From positions 1,426,001 through 1,490,000 of the forward strand of contig JBBMOL010000066.1 in assembly GCA_037954665.1 (NCBI GenBank): a stretch of 64,000 nucleotides of DNA, read 5' to 3'. The stretch comes from Laguncularia racemosa (lineage: Eukaryota > Streptophyta > Magnoliopsida > Myrtales > Combretaceae). The notes beneath the pieces are model-generated. The model made no database searches, was not told the origin of the DNA, and worked only from the letters and a program-made list of their open reading frames with translations. Every line of letters starts with the position of its first letter. The first letter of the stretch is position 1. Positions 35,886 through 47,198 of this stretch are shown here, in pieces. The translations under genes and the position numbers were made by a program.

Positions 35886-37721
35886 TGTAAACACCCCATT
35901 TTTGCCCTTAATCATAAATAATGTTTATTTTGTCATTTTTTTTTTCAATTTTCCTTCTATTTTGCAAAGAACAAAGGAAAAATATTGAAAAAATAAAATA
36001 AATAGGAAAATATACCAATTTTGGAAAATGATGATAGAAATAACAATAAAAGATGTAAAATAATTTTTATAAATTTTTTGAATTTCAAAATAATATAAAT
36101 TGTAGCGCATATATGCAATTTGCATAAAATAAAAAAACTTAAAAATGAGCTAGCCCAACTGGTTCGGCCTTTAGCTTAAGCGCGCACAAAGGGGGGGGTG
36201 TTCGAAACGCAGGAGAAGCAGATCCACATTTTGCATTTTTCTTTCTTGCCTAGGATACGTGGCAACTTCTGATTGGATAGAGGAAGCACATGTGCCGAGT
36301 GCATGATCGTCTTCAACCTCTATCCGAAACAGTTGCCGACTGTGGGAAAAATGAAATCTGGCCATTTTGATGCGATTTTTTTTGCATGAATCCGATAAAT
36401 CTTTAACTAAAATAAGATAAACATTATCCAATTAACACAAATCGTAACAAAACCGGGGATTTACATGAATCTAGAGCAAATTGGAAATAAGTTTTAACCG
36501 CAAATTCAATTCAAGCCTATCAGAGGGAAATTCAAGCTTATCCAACTCGATTTTGACGTCTATAAATAGAGCACGATAGGAGGAAGGCAAATCACAGATC
36601 AAAAGAGAGAAAAGAGTGAAAATCATAGGGTTTCGAAGCTCATTGGAGTTCTTCCCAAGCCGTAATCGACAACCGCCCTTTGAACCACCACCTAGAGAGG
36701 TTTTTGAAGAAAACTACCACTACAATTGGATTACCTACCCTTGGAAAGCTTATAAGCAGTCCTCAATTGCCTTCGAAAGCCATCGGAACGCCACCAACAA
36801 GGAAATCTCCGACCGCTGTGATCTGACCCACGATCGGTATCCAAGTTAGCCGGTTTTTCTTTATTTATTTATTTATTATTAGAATATGTGTGGAAAACAA
36901 ATATATATATATGAAAATAAGAAAAAATAGTTTTTTTTTAGAATTTGTTAATTAGAATTAGGTTTAGAGTTTTCTAAAAAATAAATATATATGTCTATTA
37001 TAATTAATAAAAAATAAAAAATTTTAAATTAATAAAAAATAATAAATATTTTTATCACTTAGAAAACTTCTTTTCATAAAAAAATATAATTGATTTTTTT
37101 TAAATTAGAGGTTTTAGTTTTTTTTTAAATAAAAAAAATAATAATAAAGCTTAGACTTAGAATTTTTTTTTGAATAATTTTAAAATGATAATAAACTTAA
37201 ACCCAACATGTTTTCATAATTAAAATCAAAACAATCCACTAAAGTTTTTATAAAAAGCGAACTACGGCTTATTTTATCCCGAATAGCGGGTACATAGGTA
37301 CCCTTATGAGATAACTCTAAAAAGAATAAGAAATCATTTTCTAAATCATTATTAGTGTAATTTTTACATCGTTTTTTAATATCTTGTTCTTTATATATAT
37401 ATATAAAAGGATATCAAAACATGACTTAGATTTTGGAAGGATAAGGTGGTAACTTTAGAGTTTTTGTAGGATAGCCCCCTAATCGAGAATCTCTGGTTTT
37501 TCTTTCTTCTTTTTCATTTATAAAAATAAAAAGAGAAGATTCTGTCGACTAGTTGTCTAAATTAGAATTAATTCAATAATTTTTCCTAACTTCAATTGAG
37601 TGGCAACTCTAAATAAATAATAAGATTCCTAGTTCAAGTCGATGATTTATATTGGATGAGTATAGGATCTAATATGAATCGGATTAGGAACATAATAAAA
37701 AATTTAAAATTAGACTCGGCA
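35886..37721 (+). repeat. 3' LTR of the Tat-like element
   Basis: 1836 bp, TGTAAACACCCCATTTTTGCC...ACTCGGCA. It keeps the A box TAGCCCAACTGG (36151-36162), a shorter gap to the B-box-like TGTTCGAAACG (36199-36209), a decayed G-box (TACGTGGC near 36257), GATTGG and the TATA box (36561-36568). Confidence 0.85.
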
Positions 37722-38399
37722 ATATATATGAGTAATAGATGTAGATTTAATGTATATATATGTTACTCATCAGGTTAACTTGTCATCCTTGACCAAATCA
37801 ATTGCATTCTACTATATATTTTCTCTATTTTCGGATACTGCTTACAACCCTTATATTTTTCTCCTAAGTATCTTATTAATTTCTGTTGATGAAGAATGTG
37901 TAAATTACTATATTTAAAATGCACTATTGGTAAAACAGTTTAACCTTATAAAAATTGACTTGTTTATGTTTACTCTTGTTCTCAAATTTTTTTAACTAAC
38001 TAGATTTTATGCTTAAAAAAAAAAAAGAAACTAACTAGCTTTTGGTATGGATATCATTTGTAAACTCCTAAAGATGGATAAAGACAATAGACATTCTGGC
38101 CTTAATTAAAAGAGTTAAAATCATTGCAAAATTATAACTATCCAACTCTACTAGGGAAGAAGACATGAGATAGTTCTTATTTTAGTTATTTGCCATTAGA
38201 AGTTGACAGTAAGCTTAAAAATATAACTCTATAGGGCCTTGAGATCTCCTATACTTTTAACAATTGTATAATTATTTATCTTATTAGCTCAATTATAAAA
38301 TAATGTACAAGGAGTTTTTGTATTGGAGGGTTAAGATTGGTAGCCATAATTTAACAATAAAAAGTCATTTCTACCTTTAGAACATAAATGATGCAAATG
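37722..38399. other. AT-rich spacer
   Basis: No gene or repeat recognised. It may include the 3' LTR of the copia remnant that follows, but no matching pair was found. Confidence 0.35.
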
Positions 38400-39335
38400 C
38401 AATGATATATAATAATATGCTCCCTCAATCTCTAGGTGTAAATGTTAATGTGAAATTGGAATGTTGATCAAGAAATGTAGGAATAAATAAGTTCTCCGTG
38501 AGAATATCTATATGTTAGTGACATGTAGGAATCCAGGGAATGAAAACTTGTCTATGGCAACCATTTCAAGCCTAAGTGATAATCAATATCTACATGCTTA
38601 GTACTGTCATGTTGAACAAGGTTGCTAGATAAGTAGCTACCTCTAGGTTGTCATAACATAAGATAATGGAGTATTGAATGGGGGGCTCCCATCTCACAAG
38701 CAAGGTATGAAATCTAAGCAAGCTTTGCTACAAATTATGGTAATGCTCATTACTCAACCTTTGTGGGGCTCTATGACTTAGTAGGTTGTTTCTCAAAGCA
38801 CTAGGAGATGAGATTATACTCAAGAAAGATGGCATACCTTGTGGTGGAACATTAAGTTTCTAAACAATCAATGTAGTTTGCATATGCAATTATGGTCAAT
38901 AAGATACTAGTTGTGCGTATGATGGGGGGTGCTAAAGAAAGAATGCCACAAAGATATCGAAGAGCTTGTTTGGCTACTTGTGTGTGATTTATATTTGAGA
39001 GATGCATGTATTGACTCAATTAATCAACCCACAAAATTAATGTTTAGTTAGGTTATAGTGAGGTACTACAGTGACCTACAATCTCATTGTGGATGATAGG
39101 TTTAGTCAATGGGGGAAAGCCATAGGCACTAAATTGATTTAAAGGTGATAAAGAGTCTTAACGGGTTTAGAGAGTTACATGTGGTGATGCTTTAGGAGAT
39201 CATGAGTAAACTAAGATTGACTTATATAGAAGCCTCAAAGGGTGTGGTGAATACTAAGAAAAGAAGTAGCAGTTACAAAAGTCCTTTAAAAGAAATTTGG
39301 GAAAAATAATATTTGTACTTGAAGCTTTGATACCA
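38400..39335 (-). mobile_element. Ty1/copia remnant (RNase H region and primer site), minus strand
   Basis: Read on the minus strand, 39335-39324 is TGGTATCAAAGC, a copia primer-binding site, so a 5' LTR fragment should begin at 39336. Further down the minus strand are copia RNase H pieces: VAKQALRYLCGILSLA (about 38990-38940), a LEYNLISS...KQPTKS stretch, DMGAPHS, then ATYLASNLVQHDSTKHVDID (about 38640-38580). Gag, integrase and most of RT are missing between the primer site and RNase H, so a large internal deletion has occurred. All frames are broken. Confidence 0.7.
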
Positions 39336-39739
39336 TGTGAATTTTTAAGATGATCTATACCTTGGATCTTTACTCTATGTACACAAATGAAGGGGCTTTT
39401 GTTGAATTAATATAAGGAAATACAAAGACAAAAGAAAGTTGAATATTATAGGCCGACCATATATATACTAGATGCTCACTCTTACATATCATGTAACTAA
39501 TAACATAGGAATTATAAGAGAATGCTAATTAACTTAACATAACAACTAAAAACATAACTAGAAAATAAATATAGAAAAGTAAAGCAATGAAATAATCGCA
39601 ATTCCACCTAGTTTTAATAAGCCTATGCATTTGTGCCTCCTCCTTTTATTTGGATTCTAAATCCATCTACTATCATAAAATATCTACCTCCTTAGAAGAT
39701 TGCTCCACCAACATGTAAACCTTAGAGCTTTCTCTTGTA
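39336..39739. other. Probable copia LTR fragment and spacer
   Basis: Begins TGTGAATTTTTAAG directly next to the copia primer site. The text to about 39600 may be that LTR. No second copy was found in the window to confirm it. Nothing else recognised before the LINE. Confidence 0.35.
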
Positions 39740-40620
39740 TGTCCACCACCCTCAGATCCAAACCATCATTTGCATCAATTCTAAAATAAGAGACCAACAC
39801 TTCTAATAAGATTTTCAAGATTCCAAAAACTTTCAAGAGAGAACCTACATTATTCTTATCAGATGACGAAGAGGACTCTTTGGCCTCTCCCTTATGTTTG
39901 GAACTAGTTGGAAATTCTCAAAAGGAAGACCATCAGAGTATGATATTTGAACCTTTTTTGTTTCATTGGGACTCAAAGGTAATTATCATGTTGGTTTCAT
40001 TGATGAAAGGCACATACTTATTAGATTTAATTTAGAGAACTATATTAAGGTTTGGAAAAGACCAATGAGGCAAATAGGTGTATACTTTATGAGACTTTTT
40101 AAATGGACAAAGGATTTCGACCCTACAAAAGAATGTCTTATAGTGTTGATTTGAATTGCATTGCCTTGTTCAAAAATTCATCTTTTCAACCAAGATGTCC
40201 CTTTTGTAATCATATCAACCTTTGGTAATCTTCTTTGCATAGATGAAGTGACCAAAACCTTATCATGACCCTCTATCGCAAGAATCCTTATAGAATTGGA
40301 TATTTCATAGCCTTTAAGGAATAGAATTTGGATTAGCAGTGAGAAATCTAGTTGTTATCAACAAGTGATATATAAGGATATTCTAAAGTTTTGTTTACAT
40401 CGTTTCAAATTAAGACATTTATAGGAGAATTGCAAATTATTATATAGTTCATTTAAAGAACCAACCAACATTCAAGAAAGAAAGGAATATAAGGTGAAGA
40501 GAATATTGTCAAAAGAACCTAGTTTGGAACCAAGAAAGGACAAGCTGCTAATAGGAAGGGAAAAGCCATTGGAAGATGGAGAAGAAGTGCTTGAAACCAA
40601 CACTATGTGTTAAGAATAAG
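39740..40620 (+). pseudogene. LINE ORF1 (DUF4283-like, zinc knuckle), broken
   Basis: A serine/proline-rich start leads to LVGKFSKGRPS in one frame, then, after a frame change, LKGNYHVGFIDERHILIRFN and MRLFKWTKDFDP (39966-40130), the core of the plant DUF4283 domain. Next come a PSIARILIELDI-like strand and near 40385-40420 a knuckle of the form C-x2-R-x4-H-x4-C in which the second Cys is lost. The Lys/Glu-rich tail ends near 40613. Such ORF1 proteins are thought to bind the LINE RNA. At least five stops or shifts prevent expression as one protein. Confidence 0.72.
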
Positions 40621-41084
40621 AGATACACCTAGCATGCATTGCTACTAAATTGCAGATTAATAAGCAAAACCTTTAACCATCCAAGAATTTGACTAAAGAT
40701 TCGGAAGATGGTGTTAGTTTGAGTCGGCACAAATCTAAATATGACCTCAACTGTAATAACAAAAACAGAGTCAAGTGGGGAAGCAACAGATGAGAATCTT
40801 AAACAGTTTGCAAAAACTAGCATGATTACAAAGGATTACTCTAATTCCAATGTCCAAATAGATCTTAGGCATGTGATGGTAACATTGGCATTGCAAGCGA
40901 TATAGATCACATAGAATCAAAAGATGGTGCAAATGAGGAAATATTAGTAGCAAGCAATTTAGATAAATAAGAAAAATGGAAAATAGTGGTGAAAAGGAGA
41001 GGGAAAAAGGAAGAAAGCCCAAGTAGCAATAATTACAAGGAACATGAGGTGAAGAGGTGTATGACTTAATCTAACTCAATCATG

Positions 41085-42138
41085 AATTATCTCTATTGGA
41101 ATATTAAGGGGATCGGAAATAAGAGATCAATGTGACATTTGAAAAAGTTAAGTAAACTATATGATGTTAAGTGCATAGCAATTTTAGAACCTATGTAAGT
41201 GTAGAAAATTTGCAATTAAAAGCAAAGCAATTGGGTTTCCAAGGTGGCACAACAAACAAAAATTCAAAAATTTGAAAATTTTGGAGGAATTTAAGTCAAG
41301 TTTAACCAAAATGGGATGGAGACCAATCTTTGACAATAAAATTTTGGAATCCAAATTTAAATAATATGTGTTCTTTAACAGTAGTCTATGCAAGCATGAC
41401 AATTTTAGGTAGACACAAGTTGTGGTTAGACTTGTATTCCTTATTGCAACAAGAACTTCCATGGATGGTGTGTGGTGACTTCAATTGCATCAAATTGTTT
41501 GAAGAGCACAAAGGTGGAAATCCTCCTTCACATCGAGTAATGAATGACTTTAACAAAATGATTTCACACTGTCAATGAAAAGAAGTTTGTTTTGTAGGAT
41601 CATCATTTACTTAGAATAGAGGAAAGGCTTGCTGTGCTCTTGCTAATTACATGTGGATGGAGAATGAAGAAATAGAAGTTAACCATTTAAACAAAACATG
41701 TTTAGATCATTGTTCGCTACTGATAAGGTGTAAGGATTGGAATCCAAAACCACCAAACTTCATCAAATTCCTCAATATTTAAACTAAGCAAGAAGGTTTC
41801 TTGGAAGTGATTAGAAGCAGTTGGAGCAAACTATTTAATAGCAAAGGACTAATCAAAATGCAAGAGAAGTTGCTCTAACTTAAATAGGACTTAAAAGAGT
41901 GGGATAAGAATACTCCTGGAAACATTTCTAATGAGTTAAGGAGTGGGAAACTAAAGTTAAAGATTGGGAAAAATATCTTGAAAGGGAAGACTAAGACGAA
42001 AATATGATTGCTCTCCATGAAGTGTAGGTGAATTTATCCTTTTACCTGACATGTGAAGAAAACTTACTCAAACAAAAGGTGGGCATAAAATGTATAAAGG
42101 AAGGAGACCAAAATACTAAGTTCTTTCATACATTTATT
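41085..42138 (+). pseudogene. LINE ORF2 endonuclease part, broken
   Basis: Begins with NYLYWNIKGIGNKRSM-like sequence (about 41085-41130), the start of the apurinic-type endonuclease. Continues with CIAILEP, then the open piece 41330-41578 holding LTVVYASM and PWMVCGDFNCI (catalytic GDFN at 41474-41485), and HLNKTCLDHCSLLI near 41685-41730, the DH block that closes the domain. Stops and shifts interrupt it. The ORF continues after the copia insertion at 61416. Confidence 0.78.
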
Positions 42139-43716
42139 TGTTAAGTTCTCTAGTTTAGTTTTGATGATAACAAAAGGGGATTAAAATATTTAACATGTTT
42201 ATTCTTGAGTATAAGAGTTTCAGTTTATATAGAAGTTGTTTAATGGATTTTTGAGAAAGACAGAGGTGTTTCAAAAGTTTAACAAAAGAGTTTTCAATAA
42301 AACTAAAGTAATAGAAGGTAGTTCAGAACTTCTGGATACTTCGTAAAAAGTCCTTAATCTTGTTAATAGTTGGATAGAAGTTATTTTAAAACCTTTGTTA
42401 TAAGAAGACATTACGGGATTTTGTTTCAAAAGTTTTAACAGAACCTTTAGAATAGCACGAGCAGTATGTGGTTCTAGTCAAAAGCTATTTCAGAACCTTC
42501 AGCGAGAAGAAGTATATGCTTGACAAAAGTATGTTCAGAACCTTTATGTCTGAACACGGATTTTTCTAGATTTAAAGAAATGATTAAATTTCATGTTCGT
42601 ATAATTTTTTTGAAGGCTTAGCTCCACTTGTCAAGTACATTTAGGTAATATACTTGATGTGTTTCACTAAAGTGGGATTTATCATCTTGGGGATTTCATC
42701 ACTTCAAGTTTTTATCAAAAATTTTATTCAAAAATTATTTGTTTTCCACTTTAATTTTGAGTGCTGGTTCGTTAGTATATTGCGAAGACGTTTTCTAGAA
42801 ATTCTTCATAATTTATTCTTGTATATATGTTTATGGACGATAAGGTTAAGTTGTTACAAAGATAAGGATATATTACAATGAAGATATGATTATTATGAGA
42901 AGATAAGGCCCTACAACATGAGGGATATCATGAAATCTCTTGAAGTTTATCTAAAAAAATCTCAACAAATTTATCTTTCAAGCATATCCAATTTTTCAGA
43001 TATTCAAATCCAAGAAAGATCTCTACAACAAGAAGATACACATCATAGGACGGATTTGTATTGAAGATTATCCAGATTTTAAATTCAAATATCTAAGAGA
43101 AAATCTCGGTCATTTCTATTAAAAAGGTTATTAGAAATTCAAATTATTGTTGATTTTTTTTTTTTCTGTTGGTTGACCGTTGTTCTTCTTCTATAAAAGA
43201 GAAAGAAGCTTTCAAAGTTAATAATGATCAATAAAAAACACAAGTAGAAAATCTTGATCTTGCTATCCTTCAAAAGGTACACAAAAGAGTTCTCGTTTAA
43301 TTGTTATTGAACCTAATTGTAGAGGATATTTTATTTCTCTTCTTTGTTTATTTAATTGTTCTTGTAAGTGATTGAGAGTTGTTTATCACTATAGTTGAGT
43401 GATTAGCTTAGTGTGAAAGCTAGGGAGATTCAACAGTGAGACTTTGCTAAAGTGTTATTGTGTTTATACTCTCAATTTGATTTTTGGTATAGTGAAACTC
43501 AATTGATAGAGACAACCGGGTCCCCAGCGTGGAGTTGGAAGAGAGGACGTATGTGCAAAACAGAACCTCTATACATCACTGAGCCTGGTTTTCTCTCTCT
43601 CTCTCTTTTATTTAATTGCATGCTTATTGTTTATTTGTTGCTCATGCCATTAGAATTTTCATTTAAGAGTGTTTTTACAAAGTTGCAAAAAATCCAATTA
43701 ATTTAACAAGACCAAA
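42139..43716 (+). repeat. 5' LTR of the Sirevirus-like element
   Basis: 1578 bp beginning TGTTAAGTTCTCTAG. It aligns throughout with 59801-61415 at roughly one difference in ten. Its 3' end lacks the TTCACCCCCCTCTTGA segment present in the partner (about 20 bp deleted) and ends near GACCAAA. A CT repeat lies near 43594-43607. ORFs at 42654-42881 and 43452-43706 are LTR sequence and recur in the 3' LTR. Confidence 0.85.
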
Positions 43717-43719
43717 AAT

Positions 43720-43734
43720 TGGTATTAGAGCAAG
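43720..43734 (+). other. Primer-binding site, tRNA-iMet type
   Basis: TGGTATTAGAGCAAG directly after the 5' LTR. It differs from the standard TGGTATCAGAGC at one position, a C-to-T change. Confidence 0.85.
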
Positions 43735-43761
43735 ACTCTCTTATCAAATTGAGTGATCCGA

Positions 43762-45243
43762 ATGGCTGAGAACAATGTTGCAATTAACTAAGAACCTTTC
43801 TTTGACGGTTTAAATTTTTCATACTGGAAAATGCGCATGGAAACTTATATCAAGGCTAATGACTATGACTCATGGCAGGTTATTTCCATAGGAGATAGAA
43901 CAATCGATTTGGATGGAGATTCAATTTTGTCAGACTCGGAGAAGAAAACCATTGAGAAAAATAATAAAGAAAAAAATCTGTTGCTAACCATCATTGCTGC
44001 GATAGAGTTCAATCTGATATCCTCTTGTGCAAATGCAAATGAGATATGGGATACTCTATGTGACACATATGAGGGAACAAATACAATCAAAGAAACTAAG
44101 ATAAATGCTTTAGTTCAATAGTATGAATTATTTAAATTTAAATCTGATAAAGCTATTAAAGATGCTTTTGACAAGTTCACAACAATCACTAATGAGCATG
44201 TATCACTAGGGAAGAGACTTCCTGATTCAGATCTTGTGAGAAAAATGCTGAGGATACTGCCACCATCTTGGGTGCAAAGAAAACAACTATAGAAGAAGCT
44301 CAAGACCTCGGCATGCTCTCTGTTAGTCAACTAAGGGAAAAGCTCATGGTGTATGAGTCTCACATAAAGACCACGCAAGGAGCAGAAAGTAGTATCAAAG
44401 GAATAGCATTCAAAGCTAAGGAAGTGATGCAGAATGATTCAGAGTTTGATGATAGTGACAATGAGGAAGAAGAGGACATAAATTTTCTAGCCCGAAAACT
44501 TAACAGACTGCTCAAGAAGCAAAGAAGTAAGATGTTCAGTACATTTAAGAAAACTACTGAATATAAGAAAAATTATGCAGGGAAAGCCTATAAGGAGAAA
44601 GAGAAACGAAAAGAGAAAAAGGAAATCTAATGCTACGATTGTAAGAAGCCAGGACATATCAAGTATGAATGTCTTACTCTAATAAAAAAGATGGAGAAAT
44701 ACAAAAAGAAGAGTCATGCAATGCTAGCTATATGGAGTGATCTAGAGGACTCAAAGACTAGTCCAAAAGATTCAGAAGCAGAGGAAGAGGAGGAAAATCT
44801 TTGTCTCATGGCCAATTCTAAGGTACATTTGAATCAGATGATGATATAACTGAAGATGCTATGTTAGCAAAAATAAAAAAAAAAATTGCTAAGAGCACTT
44901 AAAAAGGATAATATGAAATTGGCTAAATTTGATAGTGATTTAAAGGCTCTTAAAAATGAAAAAGAAGCATTAAGACAAACCAATTCATTGCTTGTTGATG
45001 AGAATGACATATTGAAGCATAAAAATGAATCTATGCATGTTAATCTTGATAACTTAAGAAAAGAGAATCACGTGCTTAAGGAAAAAACCAATAGTATGAA
45101 AGTAAAAATTGATGATTTGTCTAACTCCTTGAAAAACACATTTAATAAATTTGATGAAAGTGATAAGAAATTGAGCATGCTAATTTCCTCTCAAAGATTA
45201 TTAAATGAAAAACATGGTTTAGGATATAATCTTGGTACTAATT
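43762..45243 (+). pseudogene. Sirevirus-like gag (UBN2 domain, zinc knuckle, coiled coil)
   Basis: MAENNVAIN opens at 43762. A stop follows, then FDGLNFSYWKMRMETYIKAN and the UBN2-type gag core (43831-44121). The next frames give LPPSW, then a helical acidic segment (44268-44630). The knuckle CYDCKKPGHIKYEC lies at 44631-44672, complete as C-x2-C-x4-H-x4-C. A long heptad-like coiled coil fills 44886-45243 (LKKDNMKLAKFDSDLKALKN onward). The last part before the Athila insertion is basic (NVRR at about 45420). Gag would form the particle and bind RNA. At least four stops or shifts break it. Confidence 0.82.
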
Positions 45244-45438
45244 AAAAAACAAATCATAATATTGTGTTTGTTATGGTTAAGCAAGTTGTTAATGATGATT
45301 TTATCATTAAAAAGAATGAATCAAATAATAATCATGTGAAAAGAAATTCTATAAGAAATGCCAAAATTTATGACAGAAGTTATCCTAAGAGAAAGTATCC
45401 ATATAATGGGTACTACAGAAGCAACGTCAGAAGGTATA

Positions 45439-47078
45439 TGATAACAGCATATTATCTCATGATTTATCTTGTGATTTGGAGGTTGTTATTGTTAAATTTG
45501 AAAACAAATCACCAAGATAAAGATACTGAAGTGCTTGTATTTTGATATTTTAGGAATCAATGGACTCAGACAGGAAAAGAGTGCATTAGGAGCTGAAAAA
45601 CATGAAGAAATGAAGAAAATCAGTAGGCAAGACTTATCATATGGCCATGCCTCAAGTGGTGGTGGAAACACCACTTATAATACGGCCATGCCTCAAGTGG
45701 TGGTGGAAAAACCACTTATCATACGGCTGTGCCTCATGTGGTGGAACATCTGCGAAAGATACCGAGAAGCCTATGGGGTGAGACCACGGCCATGCCTCAT
45801 GTGGTGATGGAAACACCACTTATAATACGGTCGTGCCTCATGTGGTGGAACATCTGTGAAAGATACCGAGAAGCCTATGGGGTGAGACCACGCCATGCCT
45901 CATGTGGTGGTGGAAACACCACTTATCATACGGCAGTGCCTCATGTGATAGAACACCTGCAAAAAATGCGACTCTTCATTTTCCTTACTGTTTTTATATA
46001 TTCCTTTGAGAAGAAACGTAAAAAAAGATACTTTTGGCAATTTCCAGTTTTCAGACTTTTGTTCTTTGAGAGAATATTTCATTTTGATAGCAAGAACAAG
46101 AGATTAAAACAAGTTTTCCTTGTGATCAATTGAGAAGTATTTTTAGTTGGCTTTGGGAAGTGGTCTCTGGAGTTTTGTGTTTGAATTCTCTCCAACTGTA
46201 TCACAAAATTGGTGATTTTTTATCTTTATTTATTTATGCAATTTTGTGACTTGTGTTTATATTATTCATGAATTCTCTCAAATATTCCATTGTAACTTGT
46301 GCATTCATTGTTAAATCTATGGCTGGCTAGATTCATTTGGTGGGCAGAAGAATGAAACCCTAGATTGCTAAAGTGATAATTGCAGTCATGTTATTAGATT
46401 AAGGTATTTGTGGATTATTCATAATTGCAATTCCTATAATTTCAATTGAAATTCTTAAAGGTTTTAATTGTTAGAAATTCTATCAATACGGGAGTTGAGA
46501 TAGAATTTGTTAGGGATTCTTAATTGGATTAATAGAACAAAGCGGAAGCGGCGTTAATTAGTTGAATTAGGGTTTATCTAGAGTTTAAAGCAATGTTCTA
46601 ATTATTTATCCACTAAGGAATTAGGGGTAATTGCATTAGGGCATTAGGCAATCATAGCACTGGGAAGTGTATGGATGTAATTTAGAATCCTTTATTAATT
46701 AGAGATACGAGAGTTGACTAATTAATTGAAGGTTTATGGTTATAAACCCATTTGAATAACCATACATAGGTTACTCTAAATAACATGATAGAGATTTGAT
46801 TAGCATGTCTAGGGTGAATTCTTAATTCCTACCTTCTCAATTGAAAGGTTTATTTTATAATATTCTCATAGTTCTTGTTTGAGTACAGTTTTTAATTAAG
46901 TAGTTAAAAGGATCCTTCTTTGAATTGCCTAGATATCAGTAAAAGTTATTATAGGTTTAGTAATCTTTTTAGTCCTCGAGGGACCGACACTCTACTCACT
47001 TCTATATTACTTGATTCCGACCTAGTATACTTGCTAGAGAATTCACTATTATTTTATATATACAGTTCACAGTAATCA
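45439..47078 (+). repeat. 5' LTR of the Athila-like element
   Basis: 1640 bp, TGATAACA...GTAATCA. Contains the tandem repeats at 45632-45960. Open frames at 45535-45807 and 45729-46133 run through these repeats and are not genes. Confidence 0.82.
45632..45960 (+). repeat. Palindromic minisatellite in the Athila 5' LTR
   Basis: Units of about 41 bp built on GCCATGCCTCAAGTGGTGG...CACCACTTAT. The arms AAGTGGTG and CACCACTT are complementary, so each unit can fold as a hairpin. A longer unit of about 104 bp, including GAAAGATACCGAGAAGCC, occurs twice here but once in the 3' LTR (54040-54264). Confidence 0.8.
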
Positions 47079-47084
47079 AGTTTT

Positions 47085-47102
47085 TGGTGCCGTTGCCGGG
47101 GA
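47085..47102 (+). other. Primer-binding site of the Athila-like element
   Basis: TGGTGCCGTTGCCGGGGA follows the LTR by six bases. It is one change from the TGGCGCCGTTGCCGGGGA site typical of Athila-type elements (tRNA-Asp type). Confidence 0.8.
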
Positions 47103-47198
47103 TTATTAGATATTAGACTTCTTAACTTTGTTGGTAATTTAGGCGCATTTTATTTTCATTTTATTGGATTTGGTCTTCTTTTCTCTTTGTAGGTGTGC

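Larger units (their letters stand above)
28530..37721 (+). mobile_element. Complete Tat-like LTR retrotransposon without recognisable pol
   Basis: LTRs at 28530-30397 and 35886-37721 enclose about 5.5 kb. The 5-bp target duplication is perfect: ATATA at 28525-28529 and 37722-37726. The primer-binding site at 30401 has the tRNA-Arg type used by Tat/Ogre elements. Inside are one decayed gag-side ORF (30930-32441), about 2 kb of non-coding sequence, and an 80-bp tandem array ending shortly before the polypurine tract. I could not find protease, RT, RNase H or integrase motifs in any frame, so the copy is non-autonomous. It would have depended on proteins from a related full element. LTR differences of about one in ten by eye suggest an old insertion. 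Confidence 0.85.
39740..42138 (+). mobile_element. LINE (L1-type), 5' segment, interrupted by the copia element
   Basis: Carries ORF1 with a DUF4283-like domain, a degenerate zinc knuckle and the N-terminal part of ORF2 (endonuclease). It is cut at 42138 by the copia insertion, and the reverse transcriptase half resumes at 61416. The line just before the cut reads GDQNTKFFHTFI, the conserved linker that precedes RT in plant LINEs. After the copia element the frame resumes with DYYKKLF, the next conserved block. Confidence 0.85.

Noticed and set aside
45535..46133. Protein ORFs of 90 and 134 codons
   Set aside because: They run through the LTR minisatellite and reappear at 53943-54314 in the other LTR, so they are repeat-derived frames.
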